A stretch of DNA of 64,000 nt from Berberis thunbergii (Eukaryota; Streptophyta; Magnoliopsida; Ranunculales; Berberidaceae). This document shows, in pieces, positions 35,304-46,096 of this stretch; position 1 is the first letter of the stretch; every line of letters begins with the position of its first letter. The stretch is from the NCBI GenBank assembly GCA_003290165.1, contig QNQO01000200.1:124001-188000 (forward strand). Reading direction: 5' to 3'. The notes under the pieces are model-generated. The model was given only the letters and a program-made list of their open reading frames with translations, searched no databases and had not been told where the DNA came from. Made by a program: the position numbers and the translations under genes.

Positions 35304-36571
35304 GGATATTTTTTTTGTTTGACCCTCGTTGATTTATGTGCAATTGAGTTTAGCCCCCACTTTAAGTATTAATTGAGTCTAACCCTCAATTTCTAATAAA
35401 TCTGTTAGGTCAACCACATTGACCCGTCAATTTTGAGTTAATGACTAAAATACTCACCCTAAATGCACATGACTTGCATATGCACACTTACAAAATCCAC
35501 CAAAGTACATCCAAAGCCTAAAATTCTTAATGTTCATCTAAAGGTCATCCTAGGGCTAAAAAACCACCTATTTCTCCGTCTCCTTGCTTCTCCACTTTTA
35601 AACTTGCAAACATCCATTCTCATTATAGCTCTTTCTTCCAGATCTTTGATGGCAATGCTCTCATCAATTGTTGCCACATCAACAATGATTCAAGCTGCTG
35701 ATTATTATTAGAGCATCTCTCATGAATCCTCACCTTCTCATCACCTTAAAAATGAGTTTCATTGGGCTTGCTACCATAGAATGGCTTATTAAGGTTCCAC
35801 CACAAGCAACATGGGTATCCTACCATACCTCTTCAAGGCAGATTTTGATTTCTTCAATTTGGGGATCCCCTTGTTTTTATGGTTTTTATGTGTACCCTTA
35901 AATAAAGCTCCAATTCATTTCACTTCTAATTGTTGTTGTTCTTGTAATTGTCCACTACACACACAGTAAGGAAGACAAAGAATGTCAGGGAAGTGGGTGT
36001 AATGGTGATGGAGGGAGATTGATTACGGAGGATGTGAGTATGTTTAACGGTGGTGGGAGGAGAGTGAACAACAAAGAGGAGGGATGGGTTGGGGATGGTG
36101 GGGGTTCTTTAATTTGTCAGCCCCAGGATTACCATTAGATGAACATTAAGAATTGAAGGCTTTGGATGTACTTTGGTGAATTATGCAAGTGTGCATATGC
36201 AGGGCATGTGTATTAGGGTGGGTATTCTAGTCATTTACTAAAAATTGACGGGTTAATGTGGTTGATTAACAAATATATTAGAAATTAAGTGTTAGACTCA
36301 ATTAAAACTTAAAATGAAAGCTAAATTTAATGGGAAATTCTAAATGTCGAGGGAAAGAGCGAGGAAACCAGCGAGGTAAACGAGGTGGCGGGGGGTGAAC
36401 GGTTCACCCCCCTCGAGATGTTTTTCGCGCGCGCATCTTGAGGGGGGTGAACGGTTCACCCCCCGCCACCTCGTTTACCTTGCTGGTTTCCTCGCCCTTT
36501 CCCTCGACACATAGAATCGCTCAAATTTAATTGCACGTAAACTAATGAGAGTCAAATTAAAAAAAAAAAAC
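35304..36571. mobile_element. long-TIR Mutator-like element
   Basis: Outer arms of about 260 bp (35304-35562 and, interrupted, 36113-36571) are inverted repeats beginning GGATATTTTTTTTGTTTGA on the left. A perfect 9-bp target duplication, TAAAAGTTA, flanks it (35295-35303 and 36572-36580). The interior (35560-36110) has no recognisable gene; it may hold captured sequence. A hairpin MITE is inserted in the right arm. Long TIRs plus a 9-bp duplication are typical of Mutator-like elements. Confidence 0.88.
36332..36522. mobile_element. hairpin MITE, copy 5, nested in the Mutator-like element
   Basis: A 191-bp element with a perfect 9-bp target duplication, AAATTTAAT (36323-36331 and 36523-36531). 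The left arm of the host element gives the uninterrupted sequence, which confirms the boundaries. The ends GGGAAATTCTA and TAGAATCGCTC are matching inverted repeats. Arms of about 90 bp pair with only a few mismatches around a GCGCGCGC loop. Confidence 0.93.
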
Positions 36572-36580
36572 CTAAAAGTT

Positions 36581-36787
36581 ACTAATCACTCAAGTTACCA
36601 ACAATGTTCACAATAAAAAATTACTACCCTTAAAACTTGAAGTTACCTGATACACCGTGCATCCAAAACCTTCGAATGCATAGAAATATTTCCAATAAAT
36701 ATATTTGGGATGAAACCAAGCCGTTAGACCCTCCAACAGTAGCTTTCCTTGACCAAAAAAACGTTAGACCCATCATATTCTATTAGT
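36581..36787. other. flank of a decayed MAPKKK copy
   Basis: The only recognisable trace is a 'CCGTTAGACCC'-like segment (36720 and again near 36762) that resembles sequence just 3' of the intact MAPKKK (CCGTTGGATTG near 48390). Nothing else seen. Confidence 0.5.
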
Positions 36788-37165
36788 AGCATAGGACTTT
36801 GTTCATCCTTCTCTCGGAGTGATCCAACCATCTAAAGAAGACTCAATTGGGCAAACTGCTTGTATCTAATTGTAAAATTCAATCATCTTTTGAAACAGAG
36901 AACTTTGTTCTTCATTCTCTCACAATAATCCAACCATCTTAACAAGATTCCCATTTCGAATGGCTTCTTATAGCTAATTGTAAAATCCAATCATCCTTTG
37001 AATTAGAGCACGAAGTTGAAACTGCCACAGTGATTGATGTCCAAAGTCCTCGAACATAGTGGTGAATGCAGTTCTCGGAGATGATTATGGAACTCCACAA
37101 TCAGGCAATGTGATAGTGACAAACGGGTGATTCAAAAGCATCTCAGGGATAATGTTTGCTTGTAT
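36788..37165 (-). pseudogene. MAPKKK pseudogene, C-terminal fragment with internal duplication
   Basis: Matches the last ~300 bp of the intact MAPKKK (48412-48705) on the same strand. Landmarks are TGATCCAACCATC, TAGCTAATTGTAAAATC, ACTCCACAATCAGGCAATG and the GGTGATTCAAAAGCATCTC word for the end of the kinase domain. The tail part occurs twice in tandem (36788-36895 and 36896-37010). The kinase domain itself is absent and frames are broken. It shows that the MAPKKK locus was once duplicated here. Confidence 0.87.
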
Positions 37166-37244
37166 TGTTGTTTGTTTCTTCTCTTTTTTTCAGGATTTTA
37201 ACCACGTTTTGGGACATTATTTCTAAAGAATCAAAAATAGTCTG

Positions 37245-37580
37245 TGGCTGTGTTTGGTTCAAGGGTAGGGAAGTAAATCTATTTCTATGGGTTCCTAATT
37301 AGGGGGAACTAATCAATTTCCCTCATTTGAAGCCAGCTTATTAATTTATTTACCCTTTTATATCCCTTAGCCCCTCCCACCTCAGATGCCATTGATAAGG
37401 TTCGAACGCTGGACTTGTAATGCCATCTATCATGAATCTACTAACTGAGCTAGTACTCAATTAGCACCTTATTTCCCTACCATTTGATTCTCAAATCAAA
37501 CAATGAAACCCCATGTGGTTTCCTCAAAACCCGATTAATTTCCATAATTTCCACGAAAACACCTTGAACCAAACACAACC
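37245..37580. mobile_element. MITE with GTGTTTGGTTCAAGG ends
   Basis: Inverted ends GGCTGTGTTTGGTTCAAGG (37246-37264) and CCTTGAACCAAACACAACC (37562-37580) enclose about 335 bp. The ends resemble Tourist/Harbinger MITEs, but no matching 3-bp target duplication is clear. A tRNA-like segment lies inside. Confidence 0.7.
37396..37460 (-). other. tRNA-like segment with A and B boxes (SINE head or tRNA relic)
   Basis: On the minus strand an A-box-like TAGCTCAGTTAG (37441-37452) is followed by a B-box-like GTTCGAACC (37399-37407). The starts are 45 nt apart, the spacing in a tRNA. The acceptor arms do not pair, so it is not a working tRNA gene. A tRNA-derived SINE head or an old tRNA relic, captured in a MITE, would fit. 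Confidence 0.5.
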
Positions 37581-37697
37581 TTCAATGAAAAAGGTTTGGT
37601 GAACTCTTATCATTTAGGTATTGTTTACTTAACACCACTAATCAGATAAGAGCTTCTAAATAAAGTGTTTTTTTTTCCACATTTGACGAACCTTTTT

Positions 37698-37894
37698 TGA
37701 AAAGAAAATATTCATAGAATTGTATTGAATTGTTGTGTAAATTCCTTGACTAAATACAAACTTATATAAGCTAACTTTGCCCTAACCTTGTGAAAACAGG
37801 AAACATAAGACTTCTTATTTTATTTTCACTTTTCTAACATATTCTATACTAACTTTCCTATTCTGTAACATATGTAGTGTTTATTTCTTTAACA
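37698..37894 (-). repeat. 3' LTR of the 37698-42360 copia
   Basis: A 197-bp LTR that pairs with 42166-42360. On the minus strand it starts TGTTAAAGAAATAAACAC and ends with the complement of TGAAAAG. Confidence 0.92.
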
Positions 37895-38016
37895 CTTCCC
37901 CTCAAGTTGGAGTGTACGTTTGTAACACCCAACTTGCTAAGAAGATTATCAAATTGAGTGCTCAAAGTTTTAGTAAACAAATCAGCTAGTTGATGTAGTG
38001 TTCCAACATGCTCAGT

Positions 38017-38376
38017 CTAAATAGTACCCTCTTGTATCTTATCTCTAATCAAATGACAATCAATCTCGATATGCCTCGTTCGCTCATGAAAAATCGGATT
38101 AGATGCAATATGGAGTGCAACCTTGTTGTCACAAAACAAGAGGGTTGTCTGAGGATGATTAATGTGCAAATCATTAAGAATGTACCTCAACCAAGTTAAC
38201 TCACAGCATGTGGAATCCATGGCCCTATATTCAGCTTCAGTTGTAGATCTTGCTACTGTAGTTTGTTTCTTAGCTTTCGAAGAAATTTGTGAATCGCCAA
38301 GCATGAAACAATAACCTGTAATGGATTTCTTAGTATCTCTACATCTATCCCAATCCGCATCATAATAAGCTTTCAA
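38017..38376 (-). pseudogene. copia RNase H
   Basis: 119 residues with [40 protein letters not shown] and, at the end, [17 protein letters not shown]. The RNase H catalytic residues (Asp in YYDADW, Glu in STTEAEYRA, Asp in FCDN) are still visible. It follows RT on the element and is cut off from it by frameshifts. Confidence 0.9.
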
Positions 38377-38486
38377 CTATAATGAGTTGTTGGAAGAGAA
38401 AAAATATCATGTTCTGATGAAGCCTTGATATACCTCAAGACCTTGTGTGCAGCATCCAAATGTGGTATTCTGGGTTTATCCATAAA

Positions 38487-39420
38487 CTAACTTAGCACAT
38501 GTACAGAATAAACCAAATTTGGTCTCGTGGTCGTTATGTATATCAACCTTCCAACGAGCATGCGGTACGTTACTGGATTTGGTAGTAAATCTCCATCATC
38601 CTGTGTGAGCACCAAGTTTTGATCCATAGGATAATGTGAAGGCTTTGCTCCAAGATACCTTGTGTTTTCCAATATATCAAGTGCATATTTTCATTAAGAT
38701 AAAACAATCCCTTTGGAAGACCTCACTTCAATGTCAAGAAATATTTCAATTTTCCTAAATCTTTGAGTTTGAACTTTGCAGCAGAAATTGCTTTGTTCTT
38801 CAATGTATTGGAGATCATTACCTGCCAATATTACATCATCAACATATACGAGAATTGCAGTATAGCTATTACCCTTGGATCGGACGAATGATGAGTAATC
38901 AACCTTAAAATGATTGTAGCCTACTGATATGAGAACAGAGGATAACTTAAGGAACCATTGTCTCGAGGCTTACTTGAGACCATATAAGGACTTGTTCAAC
39001 TTGCATACTTGAGTCTCCCCCTTTCGGCCGAATCCAGGAGGAAGACTCATGTGCACATCCTCAAAAGATCACCATAAAAGCATTGTTAACATCAAGTTGA
39101 CATAAATGCCAACTTTGTGTGGCTGCAAGAGCAAGGAAAAAATGAACAGTAATCAATTTAGCAACAAGAACAAAAGTCTCTTTGTAATCAATACCTTCAA
39201 CTTGACTGTATCCTTTAGCCACAAAACAGGCTTTGTAGCGCTCAACATTACCATCTGGATTAAGTTTGATCTTATAGACCCATTTACAACCAATCGGATG
39301 CTTGCCAGGAGGAAGAGGCTATAAAGTCCAAGTGTTATTGGTTTCTAGAGCATCAATCTCACTTTTCATGGCTTGACGCCACTTTGGATATTGCATAGCC
39401 TGCATAAAACTGATGGGTTC
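38487..39420 (-). pseudogene. copia reverse transcriptase, frameshifted
   Basis: The YVDD active site is readable on the minus strand at about 38852-38831 (AILVYVDDVILAG). The RT C terminus lies at 38672-38487 (LGAKPSHYPMDQN, then TYRMLVGRLIYIT and RPNLVYSVHVLS). Upstream, between about 39000 and 39400, the fingers region (WRQAMK- and KWVYK-like pieces, in reverse) is broken. Confidence 0.85.
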
Positions 39421-39876
39421 TTTGACTAAAGAAAGAGAAGTGGTGTAAGGTTAGAGGTGGATAAATGGTCATAAGAAAGAAAATCAGAAATGAGGTAAAC
39501 AATACCTGTAGAAGGCCCAACATTCGAAGTAGATGAGTGAGACGATTGGGAAGGCAATCGAGCATCAAGATGATATTATTAAAGATAAAATAGTTCACGG
39601 GTGGCACGAATGGAGGTGCGAGGTAGGAGAGGGGGGTCTTCTAAAGGTGGAAGAGGGGCAGAAGTGACCTCTTGAGTTTGAGGTTTCCGACTGGTCAGTA
39701 ACGAAGGCGTCGGATTGGGCAACCGGTTAGTGTGAGTGGTCCGACCAGTCAGAGAAAAGCACCGTTGAAGGATAAAAAAGTGGAGCATGGGCAACCAGTC
39801 GGGAAAATGTGTCGGACCAATCAGCGAGATGATTGTGCATTTTGTAAAAAAAAAAATCTCCTCATGAAAGTTAATG

Positions 39877-40272
39877 TCACGATAAACAATGACATTTTGT
39901 GGGTGAGATCATGGACTTTGTATCATTTTTGCCTGTAAGGGTATCTAAGAAAGACACATTGACTAGAACGAGCATCAAATTTGCTAGGATGTTGTGTGTG
40001 TGTGGAAGCGAAACATAGACAACCAAATACTCGAAGGTGGGAGTAGGTGGGTGTTTGTTATAGAAAAGTTCAAAAAGCGTTTTTCCTTTAAGAAAAGAAG
40101 ACGGTGTGCGATTAATGAGATAGACAACAGTGAGAATTGCGTTTCTCCAAAAATGTTTAGGGAGATGTGCTTGAAACAAAAGAGCACAAGCAACATTCAA
40201 AAAATGTCTATATTCGCGTTTCACCACCCCATTTTGTTGAGGCATAGAGATATAAGAAGTTTGATAGGTCAT
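39877..40272 (-). pseudogene. copia integrase C-terminal part
   Basis: 131 residues starting TYQTSYISMPQQNGVVKREY, with the acidic residue of the third catalytic position replaced in VVKREYRHF (usually VAERKHRH), then LPKHFWRNAILTVVYLINRT and [11 protein letters not shown]. It matches the integrase C-terminal half of copia elements. Confidence 0.9.
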
Positions 40273-40420
40273 GCCTTTTGAAGCATAAAAATCAGTGAAA
40301 AAAATTCAAGTCCACTATCATTGCGAATGGTTTGAATTTTGGAAGAAAATTGGTTTTCAACATAATTAATGAATGAAATTAAGAGTGTCTGTGTGTGTCA
40401 GACTTGTGTTTCATGAGATT

Positions 40421-40792
40421 TCAAGTACATCGTGTATAATCATCAACAATTGTGAGAAAATAACGCACTTCAGAAAGGGAAGCAAAGTGATATCCTCCCC
40501 AAATGTCAACATGTAATAAGGAAAAATGAGTAGTACTCGAAATATGGGATGAATGAAATGTATTTTTAATTTCTTTGGCCAAATGACAAATAACACACTT
40601 ATTGGAAACACAAGTACTAGTATCGCAAAAAGAGATAAGAAGAAGATAGAGATTTTTGTCCGAAATGTAACCTAGGCGGTTGTGCCATAACAAATAGTTG
40701 TTGTCTTGAGTGATGTGACAAGTGGTGGTGGTGGTGTCATCTAGGTAGTACAAACCATCAACCTCAGTTGTTGTTCCAATCATCTTCCCCAA
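40421..40792 (-). pseudogene. copia GAG-pre-integrase and integrase N-terminal part
   Basis: 123 residues with LLWHNRLGYISDKNL (zinc-binding His region), CVICHLAKEIKNTFHSS (the Cys pair), LLHVDIWGGYHFAS with the first catalytic Asp, and FLTIVDDYTRCT. It is the part just upstream of the 39877-40272 piece. Confidence 0.92.
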
Positions 40793-40801
40793 ACGAAGGT
40801 C

Positions 40802-41209
40802 CTACATCAGACAATAATTGCTAAGAAAAATGGTGACAAAAAGATAATGTTTTGTGAGTTTGCTAATGAAAATTATATTAAGATTAAAAGATGGAACACA
40901 AAGAACATCATGCAAGGTAAAAACAAAAGATAAAGTCATGGTGCCAATGTGTGTAACGACAGCAAGCGTACCATCACGAAGCTCAACGGTTCGATTGTGG
41001 ACGGATTTGGAAGAGGTGAATAAATGAGAGTTATAAACTATATGATTAGTGGCGCCGCCATCAATGATCCAAGATGAATGAGAGCCATGACATTTGAGAG
41101 AGAGTACTTTACCTGTCAATTTTTTAATAGACAAGTCATTACCAATATTGTGAGCCTTGGACTTGTTGTATGGTGGTGTGGTGGAACCACTACTTGTATT
41201 ATCGCCCAT
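40802..41209 (-). pseudogene. copia aspartic protease
   Basis: 135 residues with WIIDGGATNHIVYNSHLF, the protease active site in which the usual D-S/T-G reads D-G-G. It is followed by LHDVLCVPSFNLNIIFISKL. A frame break precedes the next domain. Upstream of it no gag can be read. Confidence 0.88.
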
Positions 41210-42165
41210 GGTGGCGGTGACTACGTGGTGTACCGGTGGATCTGAACTCTGGGGTGCAAATAGTTTTTTTTGCGTGGTGGCACTGAGTAAAGCTCAGGGT
41301 GCAAATAGCCCAGAGCTTTGAAACAATTTGAGATTTCTTTCCCTTTCTTCTTCCTCACGTTTCGTCCCAGTTTTGCAGTGTGCAATTGAGTTGCTAGGGT
41401 TTAGAAAATGGGTGAGAAGATGGATGTTTGACAAAGAGATGTTGGACAGAGAAAAGGGGTTGTTTTGGATGCAGCGGTGGTTGGATGTGAGGTTACGACG
41501 TGATGAAGAACCTGTTGAGATTCCTCTGCTTGAAGTGAATGGATCTCCGCTTGATGATGGAAATATGTGTTGATGAAGATCTATGTTGATCTAGATGAAG
41601 AAGATCACGCTGATCTGAGACGTTGATCAATATTGATGTTCAATAGTGATGGACGACGATCTGATGATAAGAAGATTGTTGATCGGAAAACGATCTGATG
41701 ATGATGATTGTTTTGTTGATCTTAAGGCGATCTGAGACGATCATGATCTGAAGACGCTGAATGATGTTGATCACGATCTGAGACGATCAAGATTTGAAAC
41801 AATCAAGATCTGAAGACGATTGATGATTGTTATTGATTGGAGATCACGATTGATGAATGTTGTTCAAGATCTGAAGATGTGAATGATGTTGATCAAGATC
41901 TATGGCGAGGACTGTTTGTTGATTGGAGATGTTAGATTTGTTGTGAGAGAGATCTCTCACAGGGTTGATTTGTTGTGAGAGAGATATCTCTGTTGATTGA
42001 AGTTTGAGTGGTTTGTTATTAGAGAGATCTCTTTGTTGATTGGGGTTTATGCTTGGCGATGACTATTTATTGAGGGGTTTGGGGGGTTTGTTGTGGGAAG
42101 GATTTGATTCAACGGAGAAAATGCGGCTAGGGTTTAGTTCACCAGAGAACCTTGCTTTGATACTA
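41210..42165 (-). other. copia leader region, gag missing
   Basis: Between primer site and protease. It consists of degenerate GATCTGA / GATGATG repeats and a segment (41280-41320) with GGGTGCAAATAGCCCAGAGC that recurs at 56110 and 56408 in the non-autonomous element at 55353-57750. The absence of gag suggests a deletion or replacement before decay. Confidence 0.7.
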
Positions 42166-42360
42166 TGAAAAAAAAAAATATTAATAGAATTGTATTGAAT
42201 TGTTGTGCAAATTCCTTGACTAAATACAAACTTATATAAGCTAATTCTGCCCCAACTTTGTGGAAACAGAAAATATAAAACTTCTTATTTTATTTTGACT
42301 TTCCTAACATATTTCATAATGACTTTTCTATTCTGTAACATAGAGTTTCTTTCTTTAACA
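42166..42360 (-). repeat. 5' LTR of the 37698-42360 copia
   Basis: A 195-bp LTR that pairs with 37698-37894, next to the primer-site complement at 42154-42165. Confidence 0.92.
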
Positions 42361-42429
42361 TTTTTCAATCAGTAAATTAAAACACAACTTGTTTTTGTCA
42401 TCCAAAACTTATACAGAAAGACTTAATTT

Positions 42430-43400
42430 GCCAAGCATGAATCTCCACATGTGCCACCACCATATATTCGTGAAATACGAATTTTAACCTTCAGAAATTC
42501 TAATTGTCGAGGAAACCATGGAGGGAGAACCCTCCATCCCCTCGCGATGCATGCCGGTGATGGGAGGCACGCATCGCGAGGGAGATGGAGTGTCCTCCCT
42601 CCCTCGCTGGTTTCCTCGCTTGCTAGAATTACTCTTTAACCTTTATAACCTCCAGTGAAGGCTTAGATTTACTTCAAAGGAAGGATTTCAACAAAAGTTA
42701 GTTCATGGACTTGAAGAATTCATCGAGGTCATATTGTGTACATTATGCATGCAGGAGTCTATGTATCACATGTAGGGGGATAGCTTATCTTATCTACACA
42801 AGAGTAAGACATGCATCAGAAAAGTTTGATGATTAGTGGGGTGATGACCATGCGGTGTAATTATACCAATTTGATTACTATGATGAGATATATAAATAAC
42901 TATGATGACCGATTAATTAGATATATATAAATAACTAAATAACAGGTAGGTGTCAATACTTGATTAGTGCAACAAATGCACTGCAGTACACCCTGTTGCA
43001 CTAAATCACCCCTTCTCTCAAAGTTTTCAATTTTGGGCTAAAAATTGGGTCTGTAAAAAAATTGGACATGTTTTTAATGAAAGTCTTTCAAATACTTGAA
43101 CCTAAAATTTTGGCCAAACCGATCCAAAATTCGGTTCAACCGAATTCATCGGTTTACAAATACAAAATTCAGTTTCGGTTTGAATTTTGGGCAAACCGAA
43201 TGAAATCGGTTTGAGGCTCAAAATCGAACTGAACCGACATTGCCCACCCCTAATTATAATATCATATACAATTTTATAGTATCATATACAATTTATGTTA
43301 GGCTGTAGATTTGGCTTATTTTATGGAGGATTTGATGCACACTTTTGGGGACCAAGAACAACTGTATGCAGTGAGATCATCCAGATTCTCAATACAAAGG
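42430..43400. repeat. MAPKKK upstream-flank block U2
   Basis: Similar to 11160-11690 and 50370-50780 (CCTCCAGTGAAGGCTTAGAT, GGCTTATTTTATGGAGGATT and others). It is interrupted by hairpin MITE copy 6. At 43040-43255 lies a stretch with repeated 'aaaccga' words ending CATTGCCCACCCCTAA, the end of a common plant DNA-transposon-derived repeat. Confidence 0.72.
42492..42634. mobile_element. hairpin MITE, copy 6
   Basis: A 143-bp element with a perfect 9-bp target duplication, TTTAACCTT (42483-42491 and 42635-42643). The paralogous flank near 50430 (TTTGAACCTTTGATGACC) is the empty site. Ends CAGAAATTCTA and TAGAATTACTC. The arms pair as GAGGAAACCATGGAGGGAG with CTCCCTCCCTCG..., then GCGATGC with GCATCGC. 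Confidence 0.93.
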
Positions 43401-43446
43401 AAATATATCATGCGAATACAAAGAAAGACTTAAGTGTATGTAGGAC

Positions 43447-45788
43447 TATTATTGGCATATCTAATAAAACAATTTCTCAAAATTGTGATCATTTCGATTG
43501 ATTATGTGAAGTTGAAGGAGAATATTGCAGATCAAGTTATAAAGGGTATATCAAAAGAGCAAGTGTTAAAATTATCGAGGGGAATGAGCTTAAAGTCAAT
43601 CCAATGAAGAGTATACCTGGCGGGGACCTAACCTGGCTAAATGAAATTTCAAAGCCTATGTTCAAAAAGGCAAACTAGTTAGGGGAAACTCAAAGAATAG
43701 AGTGTATACACTTACTCGTTCCTATGATAAGAAATGTATACTACATGTGATGGTCAGGGTGAATATTTATTTATTCTTAATGACACTAATCTCTTGAAAG
43801 ATAAGATGAATACAACAGGGTATTAATAATCTAAGTGTCGCCTATATAGGAGTAAATGTCACTATAAAAAATTGGAAATTTAACGGCGGTTATTTAGTGA
43901 CATGTTGGCAAAACCGCCGCTAAATGCTTTATTTAACGAGGTTAAAACCGTTATAAATAAAAATCAATTTTTTTTACTCAATCGTCCCTGAAAACCCTAT
44001 CCCTTTTCTCTATCTCTACTCTCAATCATCCGCTCTTCCTCTGCTCATCCACCACCACTATCACGGTCCCTAGAATCAGGGATCACGGTATCACCACCTC
44101 CCACCACAGTTGTCGGCTTCTATTATCGGAAAGACCACCACGATCCGAATCCAACCCACCATCACTTCCTCATTCGATCGTCCCCAGCCCTTCCCTTCGC
44201 TGATTGATCGCAACATCTGCTACACATTATTGATCAATCGATTAGTCCCTCAACACAGTCAGTGATCGAAACAATCCTTCGTCACTCGTTAGCCAGTCAA
44301 TCAAAACCCCCTGGTTCAACTTTTTCTTCTGCGTACATCCTTCGCCTGCTCCAGCCACTGGCGTCTCCTGCGGGCGTCTTTTTCTTCAGGTTAGTTTTTT
44401 ACTTCTTCTTCATCAATTCTTTCTCCTTATAGCTTCACTTCAAAGTCTATGACAATGGAAGCATATTAACAAGTTAGGTCTTTATTTTGTAAACATTGTC
44501 AACTTTCAGATTCTATTCAGTTGTTCTGAAGTTTGTTTCGTTTTTCTTGTATATCTTATCAATCTTATTAACTTCTGTGTGTGTTGATTGTTAAAAAAGG
44601 GAAATAAAAATCTTATCAACCAATTTAGTACCAATTTTTCCATATCATTGTGCATTGCTTTTGTTTGCTGAAATGTGGTATCAACAATGAAGCAAAATTT
44701 TCGTAAGAAAATTAGACTTTTAGTTTTCATTGAATGGTTTGCATTTGCATTATTGGCATCTTTTTTAATTTTAAGTTTAATAGTTGATAGATTGCATATC
44801 CAATAAAACAATTGCACAAAACTGTGATTATTTTAATTGATTATGTGAAGTTAAAGGAGAATATTGCAGATCAACCTACAAAGGGTATACCAAAAGAGCA
44901 AGTGTTAAAATTATCGAGGGGAATGAACTTAAAGCCAATCCAATGAGGAGTATACCTGGCAGAGACCTAACCTGGCCAAATGAAATTTCAAAGCCTATGT
45001 CCAAAAAGGTAAACTAGTTAGGTGAAACTCAAATAATAGAGTGTACACACTTACTCGTTCCTATGATAAGAAATGTATACTACCTGTGATGGTCAGGGTG
45101 AATATTTATTTATTCTTAATGACACTAATCTCTTGAAAGATAATATGAATACAATAGGGTATTAATAATGTAAGTGTCGCCTATATGGGAGTAAATGTGG
45201 GGTCGCATTTATAAGAATAATATGGCTGAGTTCTCTAAAGCTCTCATCAATTAGGGATTTGTTCAAGACCAAAATGAACACAACCGTATAAATTGAAAAA
45301 TGTGAAGATATAATATGTGTGATGCTCATTGTCTTGATTTAATAAACACGATGAATAATTCAATGTCTCCTATACACACTGCGTCACCGGTAATCCGATA
45401 AATATTCACCAAGGAAGGTTCAAGTCCAAAAGACACCTCTCTCGGTGCATATTATGTCTAAGTTTCTCTCCAGAAGACAACTTTGTATATTTACTATACA
45501 AATGTGGGGTATTGTTGGAGTTTGTATAGCAAATCATCAATATTTAAGAGAAAATATGAGTCTTTTGATTTAAGAAAGAATGTGGCTGATCAACACACCC
45601 ATTTGTTCTCTATATATTGAAAAGAAAAACAAGTTCTTCAAACACATTAATTTTTTAGAGTATTCATTCTTTTTTTACTTCCAAGAGAGATCACATTCGG
45701 TAAATTCGCCAGAGCTAACACCTTTGTGGCACGGTGTTGGTATTAAATAGTTGAATCCTGATAGTCAGACGCCTAAAGAACTACAACA
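43447..45788 (+). mobile_element. copia 3' remnant with a duplicated segment and an LTR
   Basis: Two copies of the same ~413-bp segment (43447-43859 and 44785-45198) encode the end of a copia RNase H (ENIADQxTKGIPKEQVLKLS is readable in the second). Downstream comes a purine-rich tract (AAATGTGGGGTAT) and a candidate 3' LTR at 45513-45788 starting TGTTGGAG and ending CTACAACA. The 5' part of the element is missing. Confidence 0.68.
43860..44784. mobile_element. CACTA-end insertion between duplicated copia segments
   Basis: The first copia segment stops exactly at CACTATAAAAAATTGG, a CACTA-type end followed by GCGGTT / AACCGCC words in both orientations (43880-43920). After it comes C/T-rich sequence with a plausible splice donor (CTTCAGGTTAGTTTT, 44385). 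The other CACTA end is not visible, so the insertion is truncated. Confidence 0.5.
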
Positions 45789-46096
45789 TTAAATAGGGGC
45801 AAATTCTGTCTATAGGACATAGCATATCCACTAGTCTCTATCTACAAATGAAGATATACCAACTCCGCCAATTAAAGATAGTGATTTCGCAAGCCTCTAT
45901 CTACAATACAAGTTAGTATATTTATTTATTTTATTTTATTTTATTTCATTGTAATCAATTTATAATGTAAATGATATTTATATTATTATATTATTTATTT
46001 CAAATAAATTTATATATTCTTCTGATTATTCTCCCTAACATAGAGTGATCAATGTTGTGTTGAACTCTTTTTATATATGTTGCCATGTTGGTAACG
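45789..46096. other. intergenic, AT-rich
   Basis: Low-complexity TTTA-rich sequence around 45910-46020. No gene. Confidence 0.5.

Larger units (their letters stand above)
37698..42360 (-). mobile_element. full-length but decayed Ty1-copia element
   Basis: LTRs at 42166-42360 (5', since the element is on the minus strand) and 37698-37894 (3'). A primer-site complement (GCTTTGATACTA, 42154-42165) lies inside the 5' LTR and a purine tract (reverse of CTTCCCCTCAAGTTGGAG, from 37895) inside the 3' LTR. The flanks TTTTT (37693-37697 and 42361-42365) can be a 5-bp target duplication. Pol domains are in copia order. The ~950 bp between the 5' LTR and the protease does not encode gag; it is full of GATCTGA / GATGATG words instead. 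Its LTR family is shared with 55353-57750. Confidence 0.92.

Noticed and set aside
37396..37460. Functional tRNA gene
   Set aside because: A and B boxes have the right spacing, but the acceptor stem does not pair and no clear anticodon loop forms.
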